DNA of 64,000 nt from Rhynchopus sp. YZ270_cl-10 (GCA_964035575.1 OZ037849.1:1655204-1719203); one strand, 5' to 3'; positions 40,575 to 48,387 are shown, numbered from the stretch's first letter. The notes: a model not told the origin generated them from the sequence alone. A program made the numbers and translations.

Positions 40575-40689
40575 AACCAACGATTTCTAAAGCTACAGTT
40601 TCTGTACTTCATTGGTATGGAAGCATGAAGATTATATTCTTCTCACACAACTTTGTCAAACATGGCCAGCCTCGAAAGAGACTGGCCTT
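40575..40689 (+). ncRNA. SL RNA: spliced leader RNA, gene 5
   Basis: Exon 40575-40614 identical. The 3' hairpin has one C:A mismatch (arm GGCCAGCCTC), and the spacer has an extra AT. With its weaker promoter it may be a less active copy. T6 at 40688-40693. Confidence 0.92.
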
Positions 40690-40751
40690 TTTTACGTCAC
40701 CATGAGAAAAAACATTCACACATATGATGCATGTACAAAGTGTGTGTCACC

Positions 40752-40785
40752 CTGACCCACCTCCAACAAGACAACCCTGTCTTGT
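40752..40785 (+). promoter_or_regulatory. class-2 promoter element of RNA-X copy 2
   Basis: CTGACCCACCTCCAACAAG then ACAACCCTGTCTTGT, 57 bp upstream of RNA-X. Confidence 0.82.
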
Positions 40786-40808
40786 TTTCCCATACTCTCC
40801 CTATGTTT

Positions 40809-41133
40809 GGGTGCTAAGTTAGTGTGCTACTTCGAAACCAAACAACTCGTTCAGCAACAGCTAAAACTTGAAAAGACCTTTCTATTTAAGAAAATTCTTT
40901 ACAATTTTTATGATGCGGTCCTGCTGTTGGGCCTGATATGGCCCAAGGCGGAACTACTTTCATATGATGTAAATCCCGTACGTTCGTACAGAATATTACC
41001 CATGATGATTATTCTTACATTAGCGTGTAACACTAATTCTGACTGCGTTCTATTTCACACTTCAAATATTAGAACTGGATGTGGGGCTGCCAGTTTACTG
41101 GTGGTCCCGATCCAGCACACAACGCAAGCACCC
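40809..41133 (+). ncRNA. RNA-X, unidentified structured RNA (copy 2)
   Basis: Diverged about 20 percent from the copies at 29337 and 57420, yet the folds persist: ends GGGTGCT (40809) and AGCACCC (41127); hairpin TTGGGCC-TGATAT-GGCCCAA (40927-40946), which has two paired changes against GCGGGCC/GGCCTGC in copy 1; GTAC-GTTC-GTAC near 40978; CCAGTTTACTGG near 41091. T6 follows. Paired changes argue that the RNA is functional. Confidence 0.78.
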
Positions 41134-41200
41134 TTTTTTATATTTTCCCACCCAGCACCCCCCCTGTGTCTGTGTTGTTGCCTAAGCATCGCCTTTTACA

Positions 41201-41333
41201 GGCTTCCTTGCAGGGAGTGTTCGGTCAAGTGATAGTGATGAAGAAGGACAGGGGCGAGTTTTCTCGTGAAATGCTTTGAAGCCTCTGACATTGAGAGGCT
41301 CGCTCCGACCTCTGTTTTTAATAACACACATCA
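41201..41333 (+). ncRNA. candidate small RNA (about 80 nt) with class-1 promoter
   Basis: GGCTTCCTTGCAGGG at 41201 fits the class-1 element; counting as in the SL genes puts a start near 41249. The predicted RNA folds as CGAG-TTTT-CTCG and GCCTCT...AGAGGC, and stops at T5 near 41330. Not assigned to any family; it could be chance. Confidence 0.35.
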
Positions 41334-41395
41334 CAGTGGTAACCACTGTGTATGTATGGTATGTATGGTATGTTTGTTTTTGTTTTGTTAAAAAA

Positions 41396-41585
41396 GAGGG
41401 TATGCCACTCCTGGATGTTGTGCAGCTCCAGGGCAACATGTGTGAACGGACCAGGTTGCCCTGGCGACCCGTCACCCCAATGAGAAATTGCGTTAATATC
41501 ATCAGTGCACAAGGCACTGTATCAGATATTAAGCTGATAAGAACAGATAATACACTTGATCTTAGCCAAAAGGCCGAGAAGGTAT
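41396..41585 (-). ncRNA. U2: U2 spliceosomal RNA
   Basis: Starts ATACCTTCTCGGCC, TTTTGGCTAAGATCAAGTG; stem-loop II region CTTATCAGCTTAATATCTGA. The branch-site pairing segment reads GTATTA where most eukaryotes have GTAGTA. Hairpin CCAGGGCAAC...GTTGCCCTGG and a stem-loop IV analogue CCTGGAGCTGCACAACATCC follow; T6 of the transcript lies at 41390-41395. About 190 nt. The Sm site is poorly defined (AATTTCTC). Confidence 0.93.
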
Positions 41586-41618
41586 GACTTCTTTTTAGTC
41601 CATACCGAATTCGACACC

Positions 41619-41638
41619 CATGTACAGGGAAGCATGAT
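41619..41638 (-). promoter_or_regulatory. class-1 promoter element of U2
   Basis: Reads CATGCTTCCCTGTACATG on the minus strand, 53 bp before U2. A second similar motif at 41681-41700 lies in a short local duplication and has no gene at the right distance. Confidence 0.78.
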
Positions 41639-41737
41639 TATGATCAATATTACTAGGAAACAACAAGGCAAGCAGATTACACACCCATGTCACAGGGAAG
41701 TAAGTGAAGGTGATGATCAATCTTATTAGTAAAAACA

Positions 41738-41880
41738 AGGCCGCCGAAGCAGCTACACAAATTGCCAATGTGGCAACGCCGAAGCGGCCCATGGCGGGAA
41801 TTGGGTAGTTTTCAACCAGCAATCTCTCCACAGCGTCCCTATTTGGTCATTGCTTATGGAATTATCCCGAGCGCAAGAAT
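41738..41880 (-). ncRNA. U4: U4 spliceosomal RNA
   Basis: Holds U6 in check before splicing. CTTGCGC...GGG near the 5' end and ATTGCTGGTTGAAAAC pair with U6 (stems II and I, the latter with two G:U pairs). CCCAATTCCCGCC, then CATTGGCAATTTGTG (Sm site AATTTGTG, 41756-41763) and 3' hairpin GCTGC-TTCG-GCGGC follow the standard U4 order. T5 after the hairpin. Confidence 0.9.
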
Positions 41881-41913
41881 ACCTCCTTTTCTCCCAGTCG
41901 TGTCACAAAGCTA

Positions 41914-41933
41914 TGTCCACAGGGAAGTGTGTT
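41914..41933 (-). promoter_or_regulatory. class-1 promoter element of U4
   Basis: Reads CACTTCCCTGTGGACATAG on the minus strand; the CTTCCC core lies 46-47 bp from the U4 start, as in the SL genes. Confidence 0.75.
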
Positions 41934-41988
41934 GGGGTGGTAACATATAGACACCACGTAAAGTTAACACACCAAAACTACCACCGCC

Positions 41989-42008
41989 AATGTGCCTCCC
42001 TATAGACA
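41989..42008 (+). promoter_or_regulatory. class-1 promoter element of U3
   Basis: TGTGCCTCCCTATAGACAT; core 46 bp before the U3 start. It diverges from the U4 element in opposite directions. Confidence 0.7.
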
Positions 42009-42041
42009 TCTGTGCAGCCGATAGGTGGAACAAACAAGGGC

Positions 42042-42250
42042 AAGACTGTACTCTACACAGGATCTGTTTTTGAGTGCATTCGTGTTGAAGATTGTTTTCT
42101 TCGGCACAAGACCAAAGCTGGATGATGACATAGGTTGGGCATGTGCAGCATGAGCACTTGCGATGATTGTCACATACTTCTTGTATTGTTTTGTCTCTCC
42201 CCTGTATGGCGCAGGGAAGAGTACCAGGCACAGCCCTTCCACTTACAGCT
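42042..42250 (+). ncRNA. U3: U3 small nucleolar RNA
   Basis: Guides early cuts and folding of pre-rRNA. Start AAGACTGTACTCTACACAGG, then ATCTG, matches the GAC, A' and A boxes at the 5' end of U3. Two ATGATGA/GATGATTGTC segments (near 42122 and 42162) fit C'/C boxes. A CTCTCCCCTG...CAGGGAAGAG hairpin and a T5 near 42250 close it. Box D is not clear and the 3' end is uncertain. Confidence 0.7.
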
Positions 42251-42348
42251 TGTTTTTAAGAAAAACCTCAAAAAAGGCTTCACATTACTTTTTTCACCTT
42301 CAAGGACATCTTGATCAATCAAGAAGTTACCACACTATCCTCGCTCTC

Positions 42349-42368
42349 AACATGCTTCCATGTGTAGC
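42349..42368 (+). promoter_or_regulatory. class-1 promoter element of U5
   Basis: AACATGCTTCCATGTGTAGC, 52 bp upstream of the predicted U5 start. Confidence 0.75.
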
Positions 42369-42400
42369 AAAGTGCACACAGCAATAGAACAAAACAGAGC

Positions 42401-42520
42401 CATATCACGGTTCTTGCCCATATCGAACTCATCTTTCGCCTTTTACTAAAGATGACCGTGGGTAAGAGCCACTATGTGAAAGCATAATTTTTGAAGGGGC
42501 CTTTGTGTCTCATCTGTTTT
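42401..42520 (+). ncRNA. U5: U5 spliceosomal RNA
   Basis: Aligns exons in the spliceosome. Loop I CATCTTTCGCC then TTTTACTAAAGATG (42430-42453) is the invariant U5 loop in its stem. The Sm site AATTTTTGA (42486-42494) precedes AGGGGCCTTT, and T5 follows near 42517. Confidence 0.93.
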
Positions 42521-42535
42521 TAAGTCTTGACAACC

Positions 42536-42555
42536 ACTACGCTTCCCTGAAGGTG
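42536..42555 (+). promoter_or_regulatory. class-1 promoter element of U1
   Basis: ACTACGCTTCCCTGAAGGTG; if the spacing of the other genes holds, U1 starts at 42588. Confidence 0.72.
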
Positions 42556-42587
42556 TTGGAGTTTCGCATGTTGTTAAACTCAGCTAG

Positions 42588-42735
42588 AGGTTACATACCT
42601 TACTGGTGTCTGACCTGATCAACAAGGGCGTCGACACACCAGTGGCCCTTGCATTGCACTGCGCAGGGGATACTGGTGGCACTAGCTTCGGCTGGCTTGC
42701 ACAGTGAAATTTTTGACAGCGGCGGTGCTGTGCTT
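42588..42735 (+). ncRNA. U1: U1 spliceosomal RNA
   Basis: Recognises 5' splice sites. Loop GATCAACAAGG resembles the U1-70K loop; CCCTTGC-ATTGCACT-GCGCAGGG carries the U1A-site ATTGCAC; a CTAGC-TTCG-GCTGG stem-loop III; Sm site AAATTTTTGA (42707-42716); terminal hairpin CAGC..GCTG. The 5' tail reads AGGTTACATACCTTACTGG instead of the usual ATACTTACCTG; ACATACC can pair with GGTATGT, close to the SL donor G|GTATGG. The 5' end is inferred from promoter spacing. Confidence 0.85.
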
Positions 42736-43034
42736 TGCACAAACCCGCCTTTTTAAACAAACAAACCAAAACAAACGTGATCACACAAACCATCATGTTA
42801 CCCAGTAAACCCAGTAAACCCAGCACACTGGTCTAGAGGGATCGACCACTGAGTGGTGACCTGTGAGCACACAGGCACCTGCTCCGATGCAGTAGTGCAG
42901 CGCACTAAGTGCTGTGCTAAGGACTGGCCAAACTTGTTAAACCTGCTGACCCACAAACCGGTTTTCACAACCGAAGCAAAAACAAGCTCAGAAATAAAAA
43001 GCTCTTCAAAGGTTTTCGAACCTGACTCAGTATT

Positions 43035-43153
43035 GGATTCGGCCATACTCTGGTGAATGCACCTCATCCCGCCTGATTTGAGAAGTTAAGCACCAGCAGG
43101 CCTGGATAGTACTGGCGTGGGTGACCAGCTGGGAAGTCCGGGTGCTTGAATCC
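43035..43153 (+). rRNA. 5S rRNA: 5S rRNA
   Basis: 119 nt; differs from the other five copies by GAATGCACC in place of GAATACACC. Followed by T5. Confidence 0.95.
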
Positions 43154-43201
43154 TTTTTGCTTTTCTTCCGTGTTGGTGTGTGGTTTTAGGACATCCAGAC
43201 C

Positions 43202-43235
43202 CTGACCCACCTCCAACAAGACAACCCTGTCTTGT
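43202..43235 (+). promoter_or_regulatory. class-2 promoter element, gene unknown
   Basis: Perfect CTGACCCACCTCCAACAAG and CCCTGTCTTGT. The 57-bp rule puts a start near 43259. Confidence 0.75.
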
Positions 43236-43258
43236 ATCCCTGTGTTTGTTGCACTATC

Positions 43259-43640
43259 CAGAGAGCAGAAATGAGGGGAGACTACACCACCGACGGTGCT
43301 TCAGCCTACAGGAGCATGCTGGAATGTGAATGCTGCATGACAGCATTCACAATTTCACCTTTGGTGAGATGGAGATGAGCGCAAAGGTGCAAAAATGCAC
43401 AACAAAAACTGAGGAAGAGGCATCCATACTCCCCAGAAGGGACGCGCGCACCTGCAGCCAAAAATTCTCCTGTGCTTAATATCATGCGCGCTGGGGATGC
43501 CGAAATAGCTAAACTGTTGCAAGAAGTGGGACTAATTCCCAGGCAGTTGCCCTGTACAACATGCAAGTCCACAATGCCAGAAACACTGTACTGGACACCA
43601 AGATACTCCAAGAAGATCGCAAACTGGCCTTATTTTAGGT
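43259..43640 (+). ncRNA. candidate RNA-Y behind a class-2 promoter
   Basis: No known RNA recognised. It has a strong hairpin GAATGCTG-CATGA-CAGCATTC (43327-43347) and GTGC-AAAAA-TGCAC nearby, but no T-run of five before 43640, so its end is unknown. Weak resemblance to RNase P core (AGGGGAGAC) is not enough to name it. Confidence 0.35.
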
Positions 43641-43789
43641 GAAATGACCTAATGCAGAGTGCAGCGGAACAGGGGAGACAAATAAAGTTTCCTGTACCAT
43701 GCAACACCCAAGACCTTTTGCACAAGTGAAGCAAAAACAAGCTCAGAAATATAAAGCTCTTCAAAGGTTTTCCACCCAGACCCATTATT

Positions 43790-43908
43790 GGATTCGGCCA
43801 TACTCTGGTGAATACACCTCATCCCGCCTGATTTGAGAAGTTAAGCACCAGCAGGCCTGGATAGTACTGGCGTGGGTGACCAGCTGGGAAGTCCGGGTGC
43901 TTGAATCC
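43790..43908 (+). rRNA. 5S rRNA: 5S rRNA
   Basis: 119 nt. The 75 bp before it (CAAAAACAAGCTCAGAAAT, AAAGCTCTTCAAAGG) repeat the DNA before the copy at 43035, so the two arose by local duplication. Confidence 0.95.
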
Positions 43909-43991
43909 TTTTTTCCTTATTTGTGGTGTAACACACAGAAGTTGGTTGAAAAGTGAACTGATAGTATTCAGCGCAAAGCATGATTATTGAA

Positions 43992-44063
43992 GGGTATATA
44001 GCTCAGTGGTAGAGCATTCGGCTGCAGTCCGAACGGTCCCTGGTTCGAACCCGGGTGTGCCCT
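43992..44063 (+). tRNA. tRNA-Cys(GCA): tRNA-Cys (GCA)
   Basis: Loop CTGCAGT in stem TTCGG/CCGAA; acceptor GGGTATA/TGTGCCC. Confidence 0.94.
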
Positions 44064-44164
44064 CTCTTTTTGTTTCAAGACCAGATTTTCTCTTGAGTGT
44101 TACTTCTCCCTTTTTGGTTTTGAATTCCATCCCCACCTTGTAAAGATTCGTTTAAGAAATGTAA

Positions 44165-44237
44165 GGGGGTTTAGCTCAAATGGTAGAGCGCTCGCTCAGC
44201 ATGCGAGAGGTAGAGGGATCGATACCCTCAATCTCCA
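44165..44237 (+). tRNA. tRNA-Ala(AGC): tRNA-Ala (AGC), C33
   Basis: Loop TCAGCAT (C33), G3:U70 in acceptor GGGGGTT/AATCTCC. The T-loop is ATCGATA, with A in place of T54, unusual outside initiators. Confidence 0.9.
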
Positions 44238-44328
44238 AACATTTTTTGGCTTGGAAACACTGTTGTGATATTTCCAGATCTCGATTCTTTTTGGTACCAA
44301 AGAGAAAGAAGGAAGCGACAGAATTGTA

Positions 44329-44400
44329 TCTCCTATGGTGTAGTGGTTAGCACTCGAGACTCTGAATCTCGCGACCGCGGTTCGAATCCGCGTAGGAGAA
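44329..44400 (+). tRNA. tRNA-Gln(CUG): tRNA-Gln (CUG)
   Basis: Loop CTCTGAA in stem CGAGA/TCTCG; acceptor TCTCCTA/TAGGAGA. Confidence 0.94.
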
Positions 44401-44493
44401 CTTTCCTTTTTCTCCGTTTCGTCCCTTGTTATTCTCCTCTATGACTGGTTGAAACACATTCCCACTTCCATATTCTTGTTGGCTTTTATTGAA

Positions 44494-44575
44494 GGCGAGA
44501 TGGCCGAGTGGTCTAAGGCGCCAGGTTAAGGCCCTGGTCCCTTCGGGGGCGTGGGTTCAAACCCCACTCTCGTCA
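44494..44575 (+). tRNA. tRNA-Leu(AAG): tRNA-Leu (AAG)
   Basis: Class II, loop TTAAGGC, acceptor GGCGAGA/TCTCGTC. Confidence 0.94.
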
Positions 44576-44664
44576 CTTGTTATTCTTTTTCATTTTCATT
44601 TTCAATCTATCCCTTTTGTTTTGTTTTCAAGATTGTGCAAAACACAAAAAGCACACTTGTCAGG

Positions 44665-44737
44665 TCCTCCTTGGCGCAGTCGGTAGCGCGTCAGGCTGTT
44701 AACCTGCAGGTCGTTGGTTCGAACCCAACAGGAGGAG
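44665..44737 (+). tRNA. tRNA-Asn(GUU): tRNA-Asn (GUU)
   Basis: Loop CTGTTAA, acceptor TCCTCCT/AGGAGGA; identical to 49908-49980. Confidence 0.94.
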
Positions 44738-44796
44738 ACTTTTTTCCCTTCTCAAACCATTTTCTGTTCTTTGCAAAAGTCATAAAAAACTGGGAA

Positions 44797-44878
44797 GGCG
44801 AGATGGCCGAGCGGTCTAAGGCGCCAGGTTTAGGCCCTGGTCTCTTCGGAGGCGTGGGTTCAAACCCCACTCTCGTCA
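44797..44878 (+). tRNA. tRNA-Leu(UAG): tRNA-Leu (UAG)
   Basis: Close relative of the AAG gene at 44494; loop TTTAGGC. Confidence 0.94.
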
Positions 44879-44942
44879 CGTTATTACCATTTTTCCACAG
44901 AAAACCCACCTCTTGTGGAAAACAGTTCCGGTCATTATTGTA

Positions 44943-45015
44943 GCAGCTATCGTCTAGTGGTTAGGACGCTCGCCTCACACGCGAGAGATCGTCGGTTCAA
45001 TCCCGACTAGCTGTA
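44943..45015 (+). tRNA. tRNA-Val(CAC): tRNA-Val (CAC)
   Basis: Loop CTCACAC in stem CTCGC/GCGAG. Confidence 0.93.
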
Positions 45016-45105
45016 ATTTCTTTTTGAACTTTCCTTCACATTTTCGTTCAATGCAACGATCGAAAAGATGTCCCCATGCAGATAATAGTTTTGCCTACTA
45101 TCAGA

Positions 45106-45177
45106 TCCGCTGTAGTATAGTGGTTAGAACAGCCGGCTCTCACCCGGCAGACCGGGGTTCAATTCCCCGCAGCGGAA
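45106..45177 (+). tRNA. tRNA-Glu(CUC): tRNA-Glu (CUC)
   Basis: Loop CTCTCAC in stem GCCGG/CCGGC; acceptor TCCGCTG/CAGCGGA. Confidence 0.94.
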
Positions 45178-45270
45178 AATACTTTTTTTAGACCAAGTTT
45201 TGGAGAGAAGAATTTCTGACTTTTGAATATTAACGCCATCATGTAAATCTGGATGAAGAAAATAATCAGT

Positions 45271-45342
45271 GGCTTAGTGGTCTAGTGGCATGATTCTCGC
45301 TTCGGGTGCGAGAGGTCCAGGGTTCGATTCCCTGCTGAGCCC
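45271..45342 (+). tRNA. tRNA-Pro(CGG): tRNA-Pro (CGG)
   Basis: Loop TTCGGGT; acceptor GGCTTAG/CTGAGCC; differs by one base from the UGG gene at 53163. Confidence 0.94.
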
Positions 45343-45556
45343 CTCTTTTTATTTAGGTAGTTTCTTGCTTGGGAATTGTTTAGAAAAATTATTTCCACAT
45401 CTTTTCGACCACCAAAATCCCAAGATGAGGAAGTTTGGAAAAGTGCATTTTTGTGAAAGTATTTTGCCATATCTTTGTTGTCACCAAAATCCCAAGATAG
45501 TGAGAGAATCTTGAAAAATCATTTTCCATATTTTCACTTCCCAGTGAAAAAGAGAA

Positions 45557-45629
45557 TACCCATGGTGGGGATCGAACCCACAATCTTTCGCTTAGGAAGC
45601 GAACGCCTTATCCATTGGGCTACACGGGC
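45557..45629 (-). tRNA. tRNA-Arg(CCU): tRNA-Arg (CCU)
   Basis: Loop TTCCTAA in stem TTCGC/GCGAA. Confidence 0.93.
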
Positions 45630-45737
45630 CTAATAGTTTTACCTTCTTTCTTTTTCTCTGGGGTGGTCAAATTTAGGACAAGAGACTTTTCTGCATGACC
45701 ACCCCCCACAATGATTCTTTGGTTTAAATGAATGTGA

Positions 45738-45810
45738 GCCTCCCTAGCTCAGTCGGTAGAGCGCAAGGCCCTTAACCTTGTGGTCGCGGGTTCGAGCCCC
45801 GCGGGAGGTG
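45738..45810 (+). tRNA. tRNA-Lys(CUU): tRNA-Lys (CUU), C33
   Basis: Stem CAAGG/CCTTG, loop CCCTTAA: CUU with C33. Identical gene on the other strand at 50536. Confidence 0.92.
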
Positions 45811-46079
45811 CTTTTCTTTTTGAATGTTTACGATTTTGCAGGTTTCTGAGATTTTGAGGCAAATGAAAACCAAAAAATATTTCCTCCACTTGATCTCAGT
45901 TCTGTTTCGTTGGCAAGTTGAGAGTGGAATTTGGGTGAAAATATGTGTTTTCCGAACCAACACAGGACTCCCACCGACCGGTGTAGGTTTTGCGTTCAAC
46001 CAGGTGTGAACTGCTTCCACTCGCGAAAAGTGCCAGACCCTTTTGCTGGGGATAGCACGTTTCAGCCCCACAACTTATC

Positions 46080-46460
46080 TCCTTTCTGGGCATGTCCAGT
46101 GTGCTCAGCTGCCGCTTCTTGGCGACTCACCAGTACAGAGTGGTGGAATCCAGCACAGAATGGAATGGCTGGGAAATCCTTAGCAATCCATAATTCAGAT
46201 GGAAAAACTCCTGACCCGGCTATTGAATTTTCGGATCATTTTCTCAGTCACAATGCAAGCACAGAATGGAAACCAAAACCAAGCACAGAATGGAACACGG
46301 CTATAAGACTCCAGCCATTCCATTCTGTGCTGGTTTTTGGAGCCCATTCTGTGAGCACTCGCTCGGGCCTGTACTGGAGTGCGGCCAGGCCATCTCCCTT
46401 CTGCGTTCCTGCCTGTCACATCCAGTGCTCAGTTGCTGCTTCTTCAGCACAACCGCATCA
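46080..46460. repeat. inverted-repeat block between tRNA genes
   Basis: AGCACAGAATGGAATGGCTGG (one base dropped at either end here: GCACAGAATGGAATGGCTG) and its reverse complement face each other about 170 bp apart. GTCCAGTGTGCTCAGCTGCC near the left recurs as a direct copy near 46420, and GCACAGAATGGAA appears three more times. May be a MITE or a decayed fold-back element; no transposase. Confidence 0.55.
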
Positions 46461-46483
46461 CATCACATCACCAAAAAATAGAA

Positions 46484-46555
46484 AGGCAACTGGGGGGATC
46501 GAACCCCCGACCCTTGGTTTACAAGACCAATGCTCTGCCACTGAGCTAAATCGCC
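46484..46555 (-). tRNA. tRNA-Thr(UGU): tRNA-Thr (UGU)
   Basis: Loop CTTGTAA with normal U33, unlike the other two Thr genes. Confidence 0.94.
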
Positions 46556-46637
46556 GCTGATTAAGATGCTTTTGCTGTTTCTCCTGCGAAGAAGTTTTTC
46601 AAGACAACACAGAAAGGAAAGTGTGACAAAAAAGAAA

Positions 46638-46708
46638 TGACCCTAGACGGAATCGAACCGCCGTTGATGGATTTGGAATCCATAGTGCTACCGCTACACC
46701 ATAGGGCC
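46638..46708 (-). tRNA. tRNA-Trp(CCA): tRNA-Trp (CCA)
   Basis: Stem ATGGA/TCCAT, loop TTCCAAA. Confidence 0.94.
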
Positions 46709-46793
46709 CATGATTTAGGGCTTCAATGCGTTTAGCATGAAGGTGGAAATTTTGCTGAAAATCCCACACAAAGGAAAAAGACACACAAAAAAG

Positions 46794-46866
46794 TGCGAGG
46801 TGCCAGGATCGAACTGACGACCTTAGGATTATGGGACCTACGCGCTCCCGACTGCGCCAACCTCGC
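46794..46866 (-). tRNA. tRNA-eMet(CAU): elongator tRNA-Met (CAU), C33
   Basis: Loop CCCATAA with C33; acceptor GCGAGGT/ACCTCGC and normal T-loop TTCGATC, so not the initiator. One T:T mismatch closes the anticodon stem. Confidence 0.9.
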
Positions 46867-46990
46867 CTTGATATTATCGTATCATTAAGAAATACATGGG
46901 GTGCAAATTTCTACAGGTTTGTGTGGCAAAAAAATTTTTTTGAGCCAAAAAATTTTATGGGCTTCTGTGAAAACAATGACAGTTGTAGAA

Positions 46991-47074
46991 CCTCTCGTAG
47001 CTCAATTGGTAGAGCGCTCGACTGTAGAATACTCGGTTATCGAGCGGTCGCTGGTTCGATTCCGGCCGAGAGGA
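46991..47074 (+). tRNA. tRNA-Tyr(GUA): tRNA-Tyr (GUA) with 11-nt intron
   Basis: Anticodon loop CTGTAG/A is split after position 37 by AATACTCGGTT, between stem arms CTCGA and TCGAG. An 11-nt intron in tRNA-Tyr is known from trypanosomatids. Confidence 0.93.
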
Positions 47075-47151
47075 TTTTTTTCGTTTTCGTGTTCCAGATT
47101 ATTTTCTGCAAACAGATGACTGCCTAAAAACAAAGAACGGTGAGAATTACA

Positions 47152-47233
47152 GCAGTCGTATCCAAGTGGTTACGGAGGTGGACTAGAAATCCATTGGGCT
47201 CTGCCCGCGCAGGTTCAAGTCCTGCCGACTGCG
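47152..47233 (+). tRNA. tRNA-Ser(AGA): tRNA-Ser (AGA)
   Basis: Class II; stem GTGGA/TCCAT, loop CTAGAAA. Confidence 0.94.
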
Positions 47234-47331
47234 ATTCATTTTTTGTTCACGAATTTTCGTGCATTTTCGTCGTTTCTGTGCTCATTTTAGACCATTTTGA
47301 TGCGCGAAATTAAATCAGAGTGAAGATTGTA

Positions 47332-47403
47332 TCCTCGGTAGTATAGAGGTCAGTATTTCCGCCTGTCACGCGGAAGACCCGGGTTCAATTCCCGGCCGGG
47401 GAA
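47332..47403 (+). tRNA. tRNA-Asp(GUC): tRNA-Asp (GUC)
   Basis: Stem TCCGC/GCGGA, loop CTGTCAC. It is the only unbroken Asp gene here; the same sequence at 53526 is split by an insertion. Confidence 0.95.
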
Positions 47404-47465
47404 TTCTTTTTTGTACAGGGCTCACATTCATTGTTTCGTTTCTTTTCTGATGAAAATCAAATCAG

Positions 47466-47538
47466 GCCCCGTTGGCGCAATGGATAGCGCGTTGGACTTC
47501 GAATCCAAAGGTTGCGGGTTCGAGTCCCGCACGGGGTT
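47466..47538 (+). tRNA. tRNA-Arg(UCG): tRNA-Arg (UCG)
   Basis: Stem TTGGA/TCCAA, loop CTTCGAA. Confidence 0.94.
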
Positions 47539-47808
47539 AACTTTTTGAACATTGTTTTTTTGAACTTTTTTGAAAACACAAAAAAGTGAGGTTGGTGTCA
47601 AGTGAAATCACAGTGGAACAACAGATACAAATTTGGGTCCAGTGGGAAGGGGTCTCCCAGGAATTTTGGATTTTTTGGCAGTCAACCCATCCAGAAGAAC
47701 CTTAAAAAATCTTGGGAAAAACTTGAAAACTGGAAATTCTTTGAAAAGCTGACATTTCAGAATTTTTTTCTGAACATGAAAATTTTGCTTCCTCCTAAAA
47801 AAAAGAAC

Positions 47809-47880
47809 TGCACTTACCGGGAGTCGAACCCGGGCCGCTCGCTTGGAAGGCGAGAATACTAACCGTTATACCATAAGTGC
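47809..47880 (-). tRNA. tRNA-Gly(UCC): tRNA-Gly (UCC)
   Basis: Stem CTCGC/GCGAG, loop CTTCCAA; acceptor GCACTTA/TAAGTGC. Confidence 0.94.
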
Positions 47881-47969
47881 TGTTACTTTCATGCAAAGTG
47901 TTTTCTTTGTGGGGGGCAATTTCAAAATAAAAAAAATTTGAAATTGTTCAAATTGCCCAAAAAAAGAAG

Positions 47970-48041
47970 CAACCGTGGCAGGACTCGAACCTGCAACCGC
48001 CTGATCCGTGGTCAGGCGCTCTTCCATTGAGCCACACGGTC
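47970..48041 (-). tRNA. tRNA-Arg(ACG): tRNA-Arg (ACG), C33
   Basis: Stem CCTGA/TCAGG, loop CCACGGA; other eukaryotes have CTACGGA, so the only oddity is C33. Confidence 0.9.
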
Positions 48042-48128
48042 CATGTCTTTAGGCAATAGTATTTTTTATGTGGCCTGCATATTTTTGGAGTTGGAAAAAA
48101 TGAAAATGGTTGATTGCACAGCTAAAAA

Positions 48129-48200
48129 AGCGGTTACCGAGAATTGAACTCGGGTCTCCCGTGCCACAAACGGGTGTTCTAACCACTAAACCATAACCGC
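48129..48200 (-). tRNA. tRNA-His(GUG): tRNA-His (GUG)
   Basis: Stem CCCGT/ACGGG, loop TTGTGGC; acceptor GCGGTTA/TAACCGC. Confidence 0.94.
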
Positions 48201-48316
48201 TTGCATATTCCCACTTATTGGGATCTCAGAAAGGGTTTTATTTCCCGGGATATTGTGAAATATTTTTCAATCATGCAACGAGCGGCAACTCGAGCACAAT
48301 TTCGACTAATATCGTA

Positions 48317-48387
48317 GCGTAATTGGTCTAGTGGTAGAATGGCCCCCCGCCACGGGGTCGGCCCGGGTTCGATTCCCGGATTACGCA
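48317..48387 (+). tRNA. tRNA-Gly(GCC): tRNA-Gly (GCC), C33
   Basis: Stem GCCCC/GGGGT, loop CCGCCAC with C33. Confidence 0.9.

Noticed and set aside
41681-41700. Extra class-1 promoter element downstream of U4
   Set aside because: It belongs to a roughly 60-bp local duplication and no RNA fits before the U2 promoter.
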